A DNA stretch of 64,000 bases from Zygnema cylindricum (Eukaryota > Streptophyta > Zygnematophyceae > Zygnematales > Zygnemataceae): assembly GCA_037447655.1 (NCBI GenBank), contig JBBHKE010001800.1:212662-276661 (forward strand), read 5' to 3'. Each line of letters opens with the position of its first letter. The stretch's first letter is position 1. This document shows, in pieces, positions 46,908-60,084 of the stretch. Below the pieces are notes generated by a model. The model had not been told where the DNA came from. It saw nothing but the letters and a program-made list of their open reading frames with translations, and did not search any database. The position numbers were made by a program, and so were the translations under genes.

Positions 46908-47939
46908 TACTTTTCTCTCAAGATTGTTTTCTTTCTTTTTATATTTTCACGGAGCCCCAAAATATTGAATGGATTCTCCTCCAAAAGTACCTCCAATAAA
47001 AGGGGAAAAAAAGGAAAAATATAAATAAAAAAAAAATAAAAAAAAAGTAGTAAAAAAAAAAAAAAAATCCCATTTCGATTGAAACACTCATTGGCAATTC
47101 TTTTGGGAAGACAAAAAAAATTAAACCCTTATTTTAAGTCCAGTAGAAGTTTGAAACCTCGGCGGACATCAAAGTATAAAAAAATAAATTAAATGAAAGA
47201 ATTTTCGCCACATGGCGATCCGTTAAGGATGGAAAATCTTCCTTTTGTGAAGAAAAACTAAAAGCTAAAGATGCAAAAAATGAGGATGGATAAAACATCT
47301 TGTCCAAAACACTTTTTTTTTTTTTGTACCCTTAAAAATGTTGGGTGGCTTTGTTCTATCCTTATTAGTAAAGGGATTATTTTCCCCTTTTTTTTCCCAA
47401 TAAGTGAAACAAAACGGAGAAGTTTAACGGAAAAAGTTGCACGGAAACGGAACGGATTAACAAAATTTATGGTTTGACTTTGTTTCCGAACGATGACGTT
47501 TTTAATTTGGTGTTGACTAAAATACAAACTTTTTTCTCCTTTTTTTGGTCAAAATTTCTCTTCCTATCATATCAAAATACCACATTTAATTTATGTGAGC
47601 TTGGGATCCCCTTTTTACTTCTTACTTTTTTTTTTTTTTTTTCAATTTTTTTAACTTTTTCTTTTCCATATTTAAAAAAAAAATTTTCGTATGTGCCACA
47701 CTATTTCTACAAGCCTCGTGAAAAGGAGCCAGCTGTCAATCTGCAAAAAAAAACCGGTAGACAAAAAAAAAATGTGAAAAAATAAATTCGGTACGGCCAT
47801 TGTACGGCTAGGGAAAGTACAGTACAGTCAACACAAAAAATTCTGAAAAATACGATCAAAACACCACTCTTAAAACAGGAAAAATCGTTCAAATGCCACA
47901 GGAACGTCCGAATGATACGTGCGAACAAAAAAAATCGGG
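46908..47939. other. AT-rich 3' flank of kinase gene
   Basis: Many A and T runs (47020-47070, 47310-47325, 47625-47645). No gene recognised. The kinase 3' UTR and polyadenylation region should lie at the right edge. Confidence 0.5.
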
Positions 47940-50900
47940 TCAGGTACAGCGTACGAACGCTAACCTCGTCACGTTTAAAGATGCGACGTCCACTGTCGCA
48001 CAGTGTCGCATCGGCGACAGACAGAAATCGTGGCAGGCGCTCCGCAAATCTAGGGGCGACATATTAGGCGTCACGTACGTTACGTTACCGCCGTACGGTC
48101 GTGACATTGTCATGTTATTATTTGTCATGCTGTCACGCCCGGATCCCGCGGAGATCTTCGAGTTCGCACGAGCGGAGTCAGGCGGACTTCTCGAAGTCGG
48201 TTTCGAAGAAGACGACAAATGGGAGCTTTTTGCGTCGTCGGATTCGAGAGGTTTATTATTAATTTTAACGGTGAGATCTGCTGTTAGGGTTTCCCAGTTA
48301 CGGCGCGTCGCGACAAAAGGACGAGGAGCGGAGGACGCGGCGGCGGGAGTTTTGGACGATTGGGAGTCTTTTGAGCAGTCGTAATCGCGCGAATCACGGG
48401 GAGCTTGAGATAAGGAGGACGTCCACATCGGACGGCTTAAACCAATAGCTTCAAAACGCTTGTCGTAAAAGGGCGAATGGGGTACGCTCATAGATCTTCT
48501 TGATGCCGTACAGTTTTGACGTATCCAAGGATGACCTGCGCTCCACAAACAAAAAAACAAAAAAAAAAAAAAAGTTTTTCAACACAATGAATGCGGTCAC
48601 TTTGTGAGTAGTATGTACGGATAGAGAAAAGATTCCAAAAAAAAAACAAGAAAAGATTCCGAAAAGATTTACATGACTGCACCAACTACCACGACAGATA
48701 TAACGGTTCCTATAAAACTAACAAACATCCGTACGAACAGAGGAGGCTCATCATGACCAGTACAGTACTGTAGTACAACGTCGTTTCGTCGTACGGTATA
48801 TGTACAATCGGGATTCTGTCCACAAATAGACAAAAATCGAACAAAAAGCAACGGTATGGTACAGAACGTTCTCCGCAAATCGGGAAAAAATCAGAATCTT
48901 CAACCGACATGTCAGACAAAAGTGCCACAGACGTACAGGCGTGACATCCGTACAGTGATTGCGACGTGACGCTGACGTGCACAGTGTGACGAAACAGAAG
49001 CGTTAAAAAAAATAAAAACACAACAAACAAACACAGACCCTGTTAAAAACACCCCATCAATTTCGTGTAGCAAACAGTCGTACATTGTCCTGGGTTAGAC
49101 ATGTTAACCAACCGAAATACGCCACGTCAGCAAAAAAATACGCTGAAATCGTTTGTTGTTTTCTGCAGTGAATAGTACGATACATAACTAACATTACATC
49201 CGGTAAAGCCTCGCATTTCAACAATTTTACATCGGTTTTTAACCGTTTTTAGGGCGGTTTTTCCGTTACAAATAAATGGAAAATATTACGTTGTCGTGAC
49301 GTAAAAGTTAAGCATTCGCCTAATTATGGCGTTTTTTGGACGCTTTAGTTTACGTTACGAATACGACAAAAAAACAGATTCTAATCTGTTTCGTAATGGA
49401 ATACCGCACTTAATGTGAAAAAATACAGAACCAGGGTAAAGGTGAAAGCTTTGTCGAAAAAGACAAAGAGAGAAAAGACAACCTCTTGAAAGTTTAGATA
49501 AGATAAACTTGTCCATCGGTAATAATTAGTATTAGTTATACGTTTTAATCGTCCATTTTTGCTTTGTCGTATTAGATCTTTTACGTACCCTTTTGTCTTA
49601 TTTCCCTTTCTACCAAAAAATATTTTATCTTTCAAAATAAAAAAAGGAAAACTTAATTTCTTTTCAATACTTCCTTGATTTTTTAAAAAAATTGGATGAA
49701 AACTCTAATTTTCATATTGAAAATACCCTAAACAACCTCTTGATAAATATAGTGTTGAAAGAAAAGACAAAAACCCACCAAAGTCATGTCATGGTAAATT
49801 ACTGTAGTATTCATAGTACTAAATAATTAAACATGTTTTGATACAAAATAATTTCTTTACTAAATGGGCAATATATCCAACGAAACAACTCACTATTAAA
49901 CATTTGATCAACTCTATATAAGGACAAAGTAGTCCAATGGTTCTCAAAGGACAAAAAACATATTTTTTTTACTACAAAACATGAGAAATAATTAAACATT
50001 GCGATAAATCATCTTACTAGAGAATAACATTATCAAAAAACACACTCGTTTTTTGGGTAAAACGTGACAAATCGTACAGTTTACACAATATTTTGAGCAA
50101 TTATATGTATAGTTAATCACAAAATGGTATGACTACCCACAAAAAGAAGGTAAATTTCGATAGTGTCATTTCGCTATCATATGGGAGAGTTATATTCTTT
50201 TGTACCGCAATTAGTGTAATCTAATATCGGTTCGACAACGTCCACATAGATTCGAGAGCAAATGATGTACTAGATTTTCTCCAATGGAGCTCTCTTATGT
50301 TCTGTTCAGTTCTGATTTTCTGTACACGTTTTGTCCCAAAATGTCGACAAAAATAGAATGTTTTTGTAAAATTATTGAACTACGTGAATTCAACCACGAG
50401 TCAAATCACTATGAAACATTTAAATATATATATACATATATATATATGTACATACATGTAATATATACACATATATATTTTGTGTGAGAAACATTCTCCT
50501 GTACACCTATTCCCATTCAATTAGTCAATCTTTTTCCCGCTAACTTCAAAGGAAAGAAAAAATTCCCATTTCAAAATCACTTCCCAATATAAATCGACAG
50601 AGCTTTGAGAAACTACTTACATTCGATTTCGATTGGAGTTATTCTTTTTGTCGGATCCACCACAAGCATACGACAAACGAGGTCTTTCGCTTCCTCCGAA
50701 ATCGTTCTCCAAACTCCATCAGAAATATTAAATTTTCCTCGTTTCACTTTTTCAAATATTTCACTTCTCCTTTCTGCCCAAAATGGCGGTACACCGACTA
50801 AAAGAATGTACAAAATGACACCGAGGCTCCAAACGTCGCATTCGGGACCATAACTTCTATTTAAAACTTCTACAAAAGTTAAGATGAAATAAAGGAAACC

Positions 50901-53900
50901 AATGAGTTTGAGGAAGATTTGCGAAGAAAAATGTGGAAGTCAAGCGATGTGACATAATGTGACATATTGTGACATGATGTGACACAATGTGACATAGGCA
51001 AAGAAAGAAATAGTTCATATGGTGCTTAATTGACATTTTTTTCTTTGTCAAAGGTACTTAGAAATAAGCAATTGACTCACTCGGAGATAAAAAATAAGAA
51101 AAAAGGAAGAAAAAAGGAAGGAAAAAAAAAAACACATACATACCTGGAGCAATATAGTAAGCTGATCCTGTCACAAGGGTTAGCCTATCACCTGCATACA
51201 ATACAAAAAATAGTAATATCAGATCTTTTTACTCTTCTACTAAATATTATCATCTTTAATTTGATTCTATAATTCACATTTATACCAAAAATGCAATAAA
51301 TCAGGCCAGGTGGACCACACTAAATGGGGTAGATACTTGCTTCTTTGGTAAGATGTGGTTTTTATAGTATTTTAAAATAGTTAAAAATTTCAAATCCAAA
51401 AAAAAAAAAAAAATCTTCAACATTCAACCATTCCCTCTAAATGTGTGAAACATTATAACCTCTCGATATTCAAAAATTTGTGATCGCCGAAAAAAACCCA
51501 CAAACACTTTTAAATGGAGAACTATTATTGAAAGACTTTGGAGACAATAGATTTTGTCGTTTTGTGGTGTCTACAAAGCATACCACAATTGATAACAAAA
51601 ATTTCGAATTTTATATATCCCATAAAAATTCTCATTGTTATGGAAGAATTCTCCCAAAATTCAAATTTTATGTATCACATGTTAATTAATAATTATTCTG
51701 GTATTCTCCCAAATCAGGTTTATTTCGCACTAAATCATGTTAGTACTAAAAAGTTCGAATTAATCCACATTAAGAGCGATCTTAAAAACTCAATTCACCT
51801 TATTTTAATTAAAAAAATGTAAATAAGGAGAGCAAAATGTACATTCTTTTAGACCCTCCTTATGGTTAAAAAAATCGAAAAAATTGGTAGAAGAGAAGAG
51901 AAGAGAAGGGAGAGGATGAAGGGGTGAAAAAAAAAATGAAGTGGGGGAAACAAAAGAATATGGAAGATAGGGAAAAAGTGAAGGGTGCAAATGTGAGTGC
52001 TGGACATGGGGTAGAAATGGGAGAGGGGAGCGGGGAGAGAGAGAGAGTGAGAGAGAGGGTGGGAGAGGGAGGAGGGCAGGAAGAAAGGGAGGGAGGGAGG
52101 GAGGGATGGAGGGAGGGAAGGAGGAAAGGAGGGAGGGGAGGGAGGGAGGGAGGGAGGGAGGGAGGGAGGGAGGGAGGGAGGGAGGGATTCTTACCAGGCC
52201 TATAACGAGTAGCTTGTCCAAAATCCACCACTCGTATGTCCGTATTCGATGTATTCGAGGCTAAAAGAATATTCTCTGGCTTCAAATCTCTGTGAATCAC
52301 TCCTCTCTCTCTGCACCACTCCAAGACGGAGGCCACCGACCGAGTCACTTGGGCAGCATCACCTTCTGAGAACCTTCTCGATTTTTTTATTCGCCGAAAA
52401 AGCTCACCGCCTCGGCAGTATTCCAAAAACATGTACACATTCTGGGAAAACGACAAATATGGAAACCACAAATGTGGAAAACACAAATGTGGGAAACACA
52501 AATATAGAAAACACAAATATGGAAAACACAAATATGGAAAACACAAATATGGGAAACACATATATAGAAAACACAAATATGGAAAACACAAATGTGGGAA
52601 ACACAAATATAGAAAACACAAATATGGAAAGCACAAATGTGGAAAACACAAATGTGAGAAACACAATATGGAAAACACAAATGTGGGAAACACAAATATA
52701 GAAAAACATGAACACAAATGGAAAACACAAATATGAAACACAAATGTGGAAAACACAAATGTAAACACAAATGTGGGAAACACAAATGTGGGAAACACAA
52801 ATATGGAAAACACAAATGTGGGAAACACAAATATGGAAAACACAAATATGGAAAACACAAATATGGAAAACACAAATATAGAAAACACAAATATGGAAAA
52901 CACAAATGGGCACGTGGGAATGCGTGAAACAAAATTAGGGAAACGAAAATGAGGAAATGAAAATGTGGAAAACAAAAATGTGGGAAACACAAAAGGTGGA
53001 GCAGAGGGAGAATGAGGGTAAGTTTAAGGTTTGAGTTTTGAATTGGTTTGGGATTGGGCTTGGCTTTCGGTTTAGGTTTGGGTTTGGATTTAGTTTTGGG
53101 TTCGAGTATAGGACTAGGTTTGATTTTGGTTTGAGCCTTTGATGGTAGAGAGATGCAGTCATCAGAAGTAGGGAGAATGGTCGGGAAAGGAGGGACTGGA
53201 AGGGGAAGGGGAAGAAAGAGGGAGAGATAAGTTAGATAGCCAGACAGGGAACATTAAGGAGAGACAGAGAGAGAGAGAGAGGAGAAAGAGAGAGAGAGAG
53301 AGAGAGGAGAAAGAGAGAGAGAGAGAGGAGAAAGAGAGAGAATTTCTGACCTCCTCATCCTCTGCAGTGCCCTTGAGAGTTGCGACATTTTCATGGTCTC
53401 CCACAAGCTCCAAAGCCTCTATCTCTCTCCTCAGATCCCGAACATCATGTGCTGACGTCATCTTTCCCTTGGACACAATTTTACACGCCATGGCTTCCGC
53501 GTTCCGTGCATCGACACAAAGATGAATCGTACCGCTCATTCCCCTCCCTAACTCTCGACCAATAGAATAAATTTCCCACACGTGTTGAAAAGGTTTTCCA
53601 AGGACATTGGAGATATATGGGTGATGTTCAACGGAACGGGATCGACCCAAACTGTCACATGGAACGGGAGGTTGTTTGTGGGGTGGTTTGTGGGTTGGTT
53701 TTTGGGGGAGGGAGGAGAGGGAGGAAGGAGGAGAGGGAGAGGGAGAGGTGGGGTGTTGGGGAGAAGGAGGAGGGAGGTTTGGGACACTTTTGAGACGACG
53801 CATGTTGGCTTGGGAGGAGGTTTGGAATTGGGTAGGAGAGAGGAGAGGAGAGGGGAGAGGAGAGGGGAGAAGGGAAGGGAGAGGAGAGAGGAGAGGAGAG

Positions 53901-54190
53901 GGAGGACAGTCATGGAGGTAGGGGGAATTGGTGGAGTCAAATTGGTGGTAATGAAGATTTTTTGAATCGTAATGTGGGAAAAGATGTATTAATTTTTGTT
54001 GTCGATCTTGTAAATGGTGTGGAGAAGAAGATTTTCCTTTTTTTTTTTTTGAATTTGAATTTGAATTCGAATTCGAATTTGAATTGTTTTGTCCTTTCTC
54101 TTCATTGGCATTGGGAGTTTTGGGTATTAAATAATTTTCCTTCGTATGGGATTTTTTGGATTTTCGAAGGTTGAAGGAGAAAAATCCCAT
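47940..54190 (-). CDS. CDPK-superfamily kinase without EF hands, five exons
   Basis: Exons (minus) 54190-53351, 52441-52195, 51191-51144, 50869-50621, 48535-47940 join in phase to 659 residues. Residues 1-9 (MGFFSFNLR) give an N-myristoylation-type start followed by a basic patch. A long Ser/Pro-rich region follows. The kinase domain starts near residue 220: ELGRGMSGTIHL (glycine loop), MACKIV (ATP lysine), VIHRDLKPENI, VVDFGQATRYRPG, TGSAYYIAPEV, ECDVWSLGVILYILLVG, and ECHPWI at its end. The last exon adds about 190 Ser-rich residues with no EF-hand loop. The domain resembles CDPKs and PEPC-kinase-related kinases (PEPRK). Lack of EF hands favours PEPRK/CRK-like over CDPK. It should be a Ser/Thr kinase at a membrane. 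All catalytic residues are intact. Confidence 0.88.
50944..50997. repeat. ATGTGACAT-type tandem repeat in kinase intron 3
   Basis: Five imperfect units of about 10 bp (ATGTGACATA, TTGTGACATG and variants). Confidence 0.85.
52086..52190. repeat. GGGA tandem repeat beside exon 2 donor
   Basis: GGGAGGGAGGGA on plus, CCCT on the sense strand, ending 4 bases before the intron 2 donor (GTAAG, complement at 52190-52194). It could affect splicing or give length variation. Confidence 0.9.
52447..52930. repeat. 15-bp minisatellite in kinase intron 1
   Basis: About 32 units of AAACACAAATATGGA or the variant AACACAAATGTGGGA. Because the unit is 15 bp, the sense (minus) strand stays open in the exon 2 frame and reads repeats such as VFHICVFPICVFYI. 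The array ends within a few bases of the exon 2 acceptor. Confidence 0.92.
53262..53342. repeat. GA-rich repeat beside exon 1 donor
   Basis: GAGAGAGAGGAGAAAGAG units, CT-rich on the sense strand, ending about 8 bases from the exon 1 donor. Confidence 0.9.
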
Positions 54191-57100
54191 TGAGATTAGA
54201 TCGATCGATCGATCGTGGTCAATTGGATCATTTTGGCTTTTGCGCTTACGCCATGGCGGGAAGACGACAATGTCGACGAAAGCGGATATTCAGACGGTCG
54301 GGGAAAGAGGAAAACGACAAAGGGACTGTTTGGGCTTCGGGGCACTGGGAAAAAGCCGTACAATTTTGTACTATAATGTACTTTTTAAAGTGTCCTAAAA
54401 GGTACAGACTCTATGGTACCGGTGATCTTATTGGCTGAACGTTTTGGCGCGCCCGACAACATAAATCCAGGTCAAATACGACAAAAATGGAAAAATGGCA
54501 AAGATTCTCTCCGCCACTTCGTCCTTTGTCCTTTTGTGGGCTGTAAAAAGTTCAGGTTCTGGGAATGCCCACCACGTGTCACGTTTCGGCAGGCGCGGGA
54601 AAAACTCAAAAAAAAAGTCTATTTTGGACAAAACGACGGAGGAAAGAGTTGGAAATTAAAACGAAACTGAAAATTTTTGTTACGGCCGCCAACTGCTGAT
54701 GCTGTCGTTTTGTGTGACGTAGATCTGCGGTTGAGATTTCATTTTTTAAATGCGACACTTGCGGCGCGAACCGTTGGATCACTGGATTCAGATCTGAATC
54801 TTGTGACAAAGAACGCGGGAAGGTTCAGTGATTCAGTTCGATAAAGGGCCGCCGCAACTGTTTGGCATATTTACTTATTTACTATATTTCGTCCCCATCG
54901 TCACTCACGAAGTCACTTTTGACTACGGCCATTTATTACGCTGTTCATACCATATTTGAAGTGGCGCTTCTTAGGGTGTGTGCCCATGTAACCGAAACTT
55001 TATAATGTTACTTCGGATTTTAGCGCAGATTTTACGGTGTACTTTTCAAAGTGCCTTTTAGAACACGCCTTCTCGAACCTTACATGGCTTTGGCTTTTTT
55101 TTCCTTATCTTCCACCAATTATAAGTGAAAGATTTTCCAAAACCTTTCTATTCATACCCAAATCATTTTTTCCCGTTCCGTTTTTTAACTATTCTGGCTT
55201 GTCAGATTCGCCCGCCTTTCTACTTTCGTTTTTTTGTTTTTTCACGCCTAATTTTACGTCCCTCTACTCAGCAGAGGAGCGCTTTGCCTATAAATAAAAA
55301 ATTTTAAAACATAGTTGGAAACAAAAATTTGATACAGATGAATTATTCCAGTTATGTATGGTACGATATAAAACGGTGGATCAAGACTAAAAAAAAATCA
55401 TTGCGGAGGTTTATGCAAATAAAAAACTAAAGCTAGACATTAATGTTATTGAGGATACAAATGAACACATGACACTATTTGTCAATCATTATTACGTCTT
55501 TGGTTTGGCAAAGACTCAACTTTTGTAATCGACAATATTTTCCAACTCTTTAAGTCACTTAAATCTATACAAATTAAGTTAAGAGTTATTTTTCTCTTTC
55601 TAATCAAGTACGCAACTGCCACAGAATCGCGTTTTACTTATTTTTATGCCAACTAATTTTGGATCGCAAAATTTTGTCCATTTGAAACCATGCTTCAAAA
55701 AGCTTTTGATGTCAATGGATGGTTTTGCAAATTCAAAATTTTCTACGATTTGATTGAAAACGAAAACCGCAAAAAATTTTGTGGAAATTTACCGATATTA
55801 TGATACAAAAACCAAAAAAAAAAAAAAAGTTTTATTTTCCTAGTAAGTGCATAGATGTGATTGTTTTTATATCAAAATATACATAGGAATTGCAAAACGT
55901 CAACGGTTTTGCAAAACGTCAATTAGGGAATGTAATGAACTACACAAGTAAAATTGAAACCTCACTTTTATTGTTTTCACATGGAAAACTAAAACCCTAA
56001 AGTAGGTCTTTAAGCCACAGATGAGACAAAAATCAAGCCACAAATAAAGGCTCTTCTATATATTAAGACATGTAAGACAACTGTTTGTTCACTCTGAAAG
56101 TGAATGCATGCATTCCATATCTTATACATATACAATTTGGAGGGAATAAGACTTGAGAATACAATTATCCATTGCAAGATTGAAGGTTAGAACCTGCGTC
56201 CAAATTACACTTAACAAAAAATACATAAAGGGAGAATAATAACGAAGACAATGATGTAGACCAAGAAACATTTAATGACAACAAGTCAACAAATTCCAAA
56301 ATATGCATTGATTTTTTTCTTCCAAATTTGTCTTGTCGTGATTTTGCAATCAATTCTTTATTTTTTTGTTTATTATTGCAACGTGATTTTCACCACGTTT
56401 CGTTTCAATCCATACTATAATCTATACTTCGGTAGTTGTCACGGTTTTGTTATGCTTTATAAGAGCACTTACCAACAAGGAATCATAAACAATAATCATA
56501 TTTAAAGGAATAGGTCTTGAAGATTTGTATGCCAATGGTCATTTAAATAATTTCAAGAACAACTAAAATTTTGATAAATGTTGTGTTTACGACGAATAAC
56601 CAAAAATTACAAGTTGACAATGTGGGGCGCTGTCCAACATCGATGGGTTATAGAATCAAAACATTGTATATGACTCAACGTTTATAATTGCTCACGCGCC
56701 ATCAATGTGGTACTTTTATGCACTTTCAACACGCTAAAAAAAAATGTTCATCGCACATTTTTCCTTACCAAGAAGAGTACACATCGTTTCTTTTTCGGCA
56801 TTGGTCTTTTTTTTCATTCGACACCCTATGGTTTTGGGCACATCCTTTTGTACAAACGAGACGTTGAATTGCGCCCATGAAAGCTAAAATTTGAACATAT
56901 TTCATGTGAAATTCCGTAATATGCATTCACAGTTATACATCTTGGTTGCTCTGTGTTCAATGCCCACCACTTTTTCTAACCATTATTTTAACTTACTAAT
57001 TATCATAATTGACTCCTCCATGCTCCCACAATTTTTATATACTCACCATATACACTTAACCATAATTCCAACCACAAAACTTAGTTTGAGAAAGGGAATT

Positions 57101-57972
57101 GTAACACGTTAATTCTTAAGGTTTTAAACTATTAACCACTTCGTGAATAGTTTGCACAGCATCCTCTACCTCCTCTTTGATTGGTTTTACACCCCTTGAA
57201 GCCTAAAGAAAAAAGAAACGCCAAGTTTGCTTTCTATCTTCTTTTTGTAATTGTAAGTTGAACTCCTCTTCAAATACTTTTTACAGTCACCTTGCCAATT
57301 GTCATTTCAATCATGGGTCATTTCCGTTTAAAACAATTTTCACGACGAAGTTTTAAATTGTCGTAAATAAATTGTGGCGAAGGTTTAAGAGAGCTAGAGT
57401 TTTCTACCCCTCTCATTAGAGATTTGTTACTTTTTTGGTTATGATTATTTTTGCGAGGTTCCAAATAATGTTTGCATATTTTTAAAGTTTTCCAAGTTTT
57501 GCAAGGATTTTTCAGAATTTCCATGTGCTTTAGTTTCTTGATGGTTTACAATTTCCATCCAAATAGGGATAAGAGGTGTTATAACGTGACGGTGACATCC
57601 CAATGAGTGATACCAAGGTTGCCATTGTTGTGAGGGAGAAGAGGAACGAGTGGAGGAGGAAAGGGTGGAGAGAGTGGAGAGGGTGGAGAGGGAAGAGGAA
57701 AGTGAAAAAAAAATTTTGAGATCGAGGAGAGGGAGAGACTTGGAGGTGACATCATGCCTTGTTGCATGGTAGAGAAGAAAGGAGGAAATGAGAGAGTTAC
57801 ATAGAGAGAAGTAGGAGAAAAACAGAAATGGTCATAGGAGGGAGATACATTAGAGCTACGATGATGTGGAAGGGAGAAAGGAAACTAAAGAGGGGAGGAG
57901 AAGGGGAGGAGAAGGGGAGGAGAAAGGGAGGGACGTAAAGGGTTAGGATAGGAGAGGAGAGAGCGAATAGTA
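54191..57972. other. Upstream region of kinase and AT-rich intergenic
   Basis: Next to the kinase start is a (GATC)4 run (54200-54216), probably 5' UTR or promoter. Beyond it the sequence is AT-rich with many poly-A/T runs and a GGGGAGGAGAA tandem near 57895-57935. No exon, RNA gene or element end was recognised. Confidence 0.45.
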
Positions 57973-58557
57973 CACCGCAAATAGTTATTAGCGTTTAGAA
58001 ATATTAGTGTCAAAAATTAATTAGCGTTATTAACGCTAATTTGAGTTTTTAAAGATTTCGAAAAAAAAAAGTTTACTCTAATTGATCCATAACGCTGATT
58101 TGGGTACAATGGAACTGCCATCAGGATCTTCACAGTAAAATAGGTAAAAGTACAGAATACGACAAATCTTACACCGCTGCGTCCTTTTACTCTAATATAT
58201 TCATAACTCTAATTTGGGCTTTTTCCCGTATAATTAATACGCGATCAATATTCTTACACTAAAATAGGTAAGATTTCATTCTGCATTTTATTCTGAGCGC
58301 AGTTTTACGTGCGATCGCGATTACTTTAGTCCATATTTCCTACTTTTGTACTCAACAAAGTTCCACTTTGTACGGATGGACACTTCCGTACGCCACACTA
58401 TTCAAGATAATCATAAATTATTATTGTTAACGCTAATTCACCAGAACCTTGATTAACGTAAAAAAAAAAATAGTGCTGTTAATTCTATTTCAGGTTTTGG
58501 GGTCAAAATTTGGGGGTGCCGATATATCGTTCACAACGCTAATAACGGTTGGCGGTG
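57973..58557. mobile_element. TA-flanked MITE, family 3
   Basis: 585 bp with ends CACCGCAAATAGTTATTAGCG and AACGCTAATAACGGTTGGCGGTG (inverse), with TA on both sides (57971-57972, 58558-58559). Internally, segments such as CTCTAAT...CATAACGCTGATTTGGG occur twice. No transposase. The first bases resemble family 2, suggesting a shared mariner-type source. Confidence 0.65.
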
Positions 58558-58776
58558 TAATGATTAGAGCCGAGTGGAGAGGAAAAACAAGTGGAAGAGG
58601 CTTTAATAAAATTTATGGACAGAAAACGTCCTCAAGGAAGGATTTTTGAGATATTCCGTACACTAAAGCATTTTTGAGATTCCGAACACCAAGTTTGTGG
58701 CCAACTTTGTACCATACGTAGGATTTTTCCGTACACTAAAGTTTTTTGAGATTTCGTACATGCAGTCTGTGGCTTA

Positions 58777-59735
58777 GGGTACGTCCCCATGTAAGCGATA
58801 CTTTGAAAAAATATTTTGGACTGTAGTGAAGTGTTCCGTACTACTTTGAAAAGCGTCCCTATGTGCGAAAATGAAATCAGAACTTTGAAATGTGACGGTT
58901 GTAGACGTAGGTACAACTTTGTGACGGTTGACGACGACTACGAAATTAGTGACGCCAATAAAAACAACGACAGTTGTAGACGTCTACATTTTTGTAATTT
59001 AGTGACATGGCGGATGTTTAGGGTTTTGTAACATCGTGACGTCACGCTCACTTGTGACAACGTCGACGTCACAGATTCAAGGACTTTCGGCCATGGATAC
59101 CGAATTTCGTTTTCTCTACTTTTTTCGCTCTACTTGCCATAAAAATATACATGAAGGGTAGCTAAAAGAATTACTTTTCAAATATCTTTAACTTCATACC
59201 AGTTTTGTCGTGCCTCGTTCTAAAAAGTGTGAGATAAAAGGGATAGTGTGAGAGAGGGAGAGGGGAGAGGCGACAACGACGCAAAATTCTACCGAGGACC
59301 CATGAATGAAAGTGGAGGTCCGCGACCCCTTCAGTTTTTTTCCGTACATCTTCGTATTTTCCGTACATGCACGTGACGGGCAGGGAGAATAATAGCGAGT
59401 CGTCCTAAAGTTTTCCCGCTCGTGTGTCGCGTGCGTGGGCCGTTTTGCATTCGTTGTTTTGGGCGGCACTTTTCCTGAAATCACCTCGCGAGGTGATTTT
59501 TGATGAAGTTTTTTGACGGGCTAGAATCTCTTGCCCGGGGGGTCGAAAAAAGGAAAACGCCAAAATTTGTTAAGATGACGACAAATATGAAGTACATTCA
59601 AAGTATAGACTTGACGTTTACTGTACTTTTAAAGAATTGATTTTTCTGTACGTCTAAAGTTTTTCTCGTACGGAACTACGTTTTGTGCGAAAACGACAGA
59701 TTAAAGTCGATACTTTAACACATGGGGACGTACCC
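58777..59735 (-). mobile_element. Harbinger/Tourist-like MITE, copy 2
   Basis: 959 bp with perfect ends GGGTACGTCCCCATGT and ACATGGGGACGTACCC, and TTA on both sides (58774-58776, 59736-59738). Its left 100 bases equal the complement of the right end of copy 1 (542-1399), so it is inverted relative to it. The ends are better preserved than in copy 1. Confidence 0.85.
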
Positions 59736-59800
59736 TTACCTTTGTACCTTATTCAAGTTGAGAAGGATCTCTGTATGTGTGTATCAGACTTAGAGACTAC

Positions 59801-60082
59801 ACCGTGTATTGCTATTAGTGTTGATGTTTTTTATGCCAAATGAAAACCATTTTAACCGTACACACTTGTCGGATTTCGGATCCGACGGTTGCAATTGAAA
59901 GGTAAGATTCCTAGATGAAAACCATTTTAACCGTACACACTTGTCGGATTTCGGATCCGACGGTTGCAATTGAAAGGTAAGATTCCTAGCTTCCGATTGT
60001 CTCAAATTGGAAATCAGACAAGTCTGCACGGAGAAATGTTTTAAGCGGCGTAAATTTTATTAACACTACTAGCGATGCATGG
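59801..60082. mobile_element. TA-flanked MITE, family 2, copy 3
   Basis: Left end CACCGTGTATTGCTATTAGTG with TA before it. The right end ACTACTAGCGATGCATGG is followed by TA. It differs from copy 1 by an internal perfect tandem duplication, 59840-59914 and 59915-59989 (75 bp each). Confidence 0.7.
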
Positions 60083-60084
60083 TA

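Noticed and set aside
52400-52930. Minisatellite considered as a CRISPR-like array
   Set aside because: Units are contiguous 15-mers without unique spacers, and the genome is eukaryotic.
51866-52990. 374-codon minus frame read as one protein
   Set aside because: It is a minisatellite intron, kinase exon 2 and a GGGA-repeat intron read through. Splice sites and the kinase fold give a better model.
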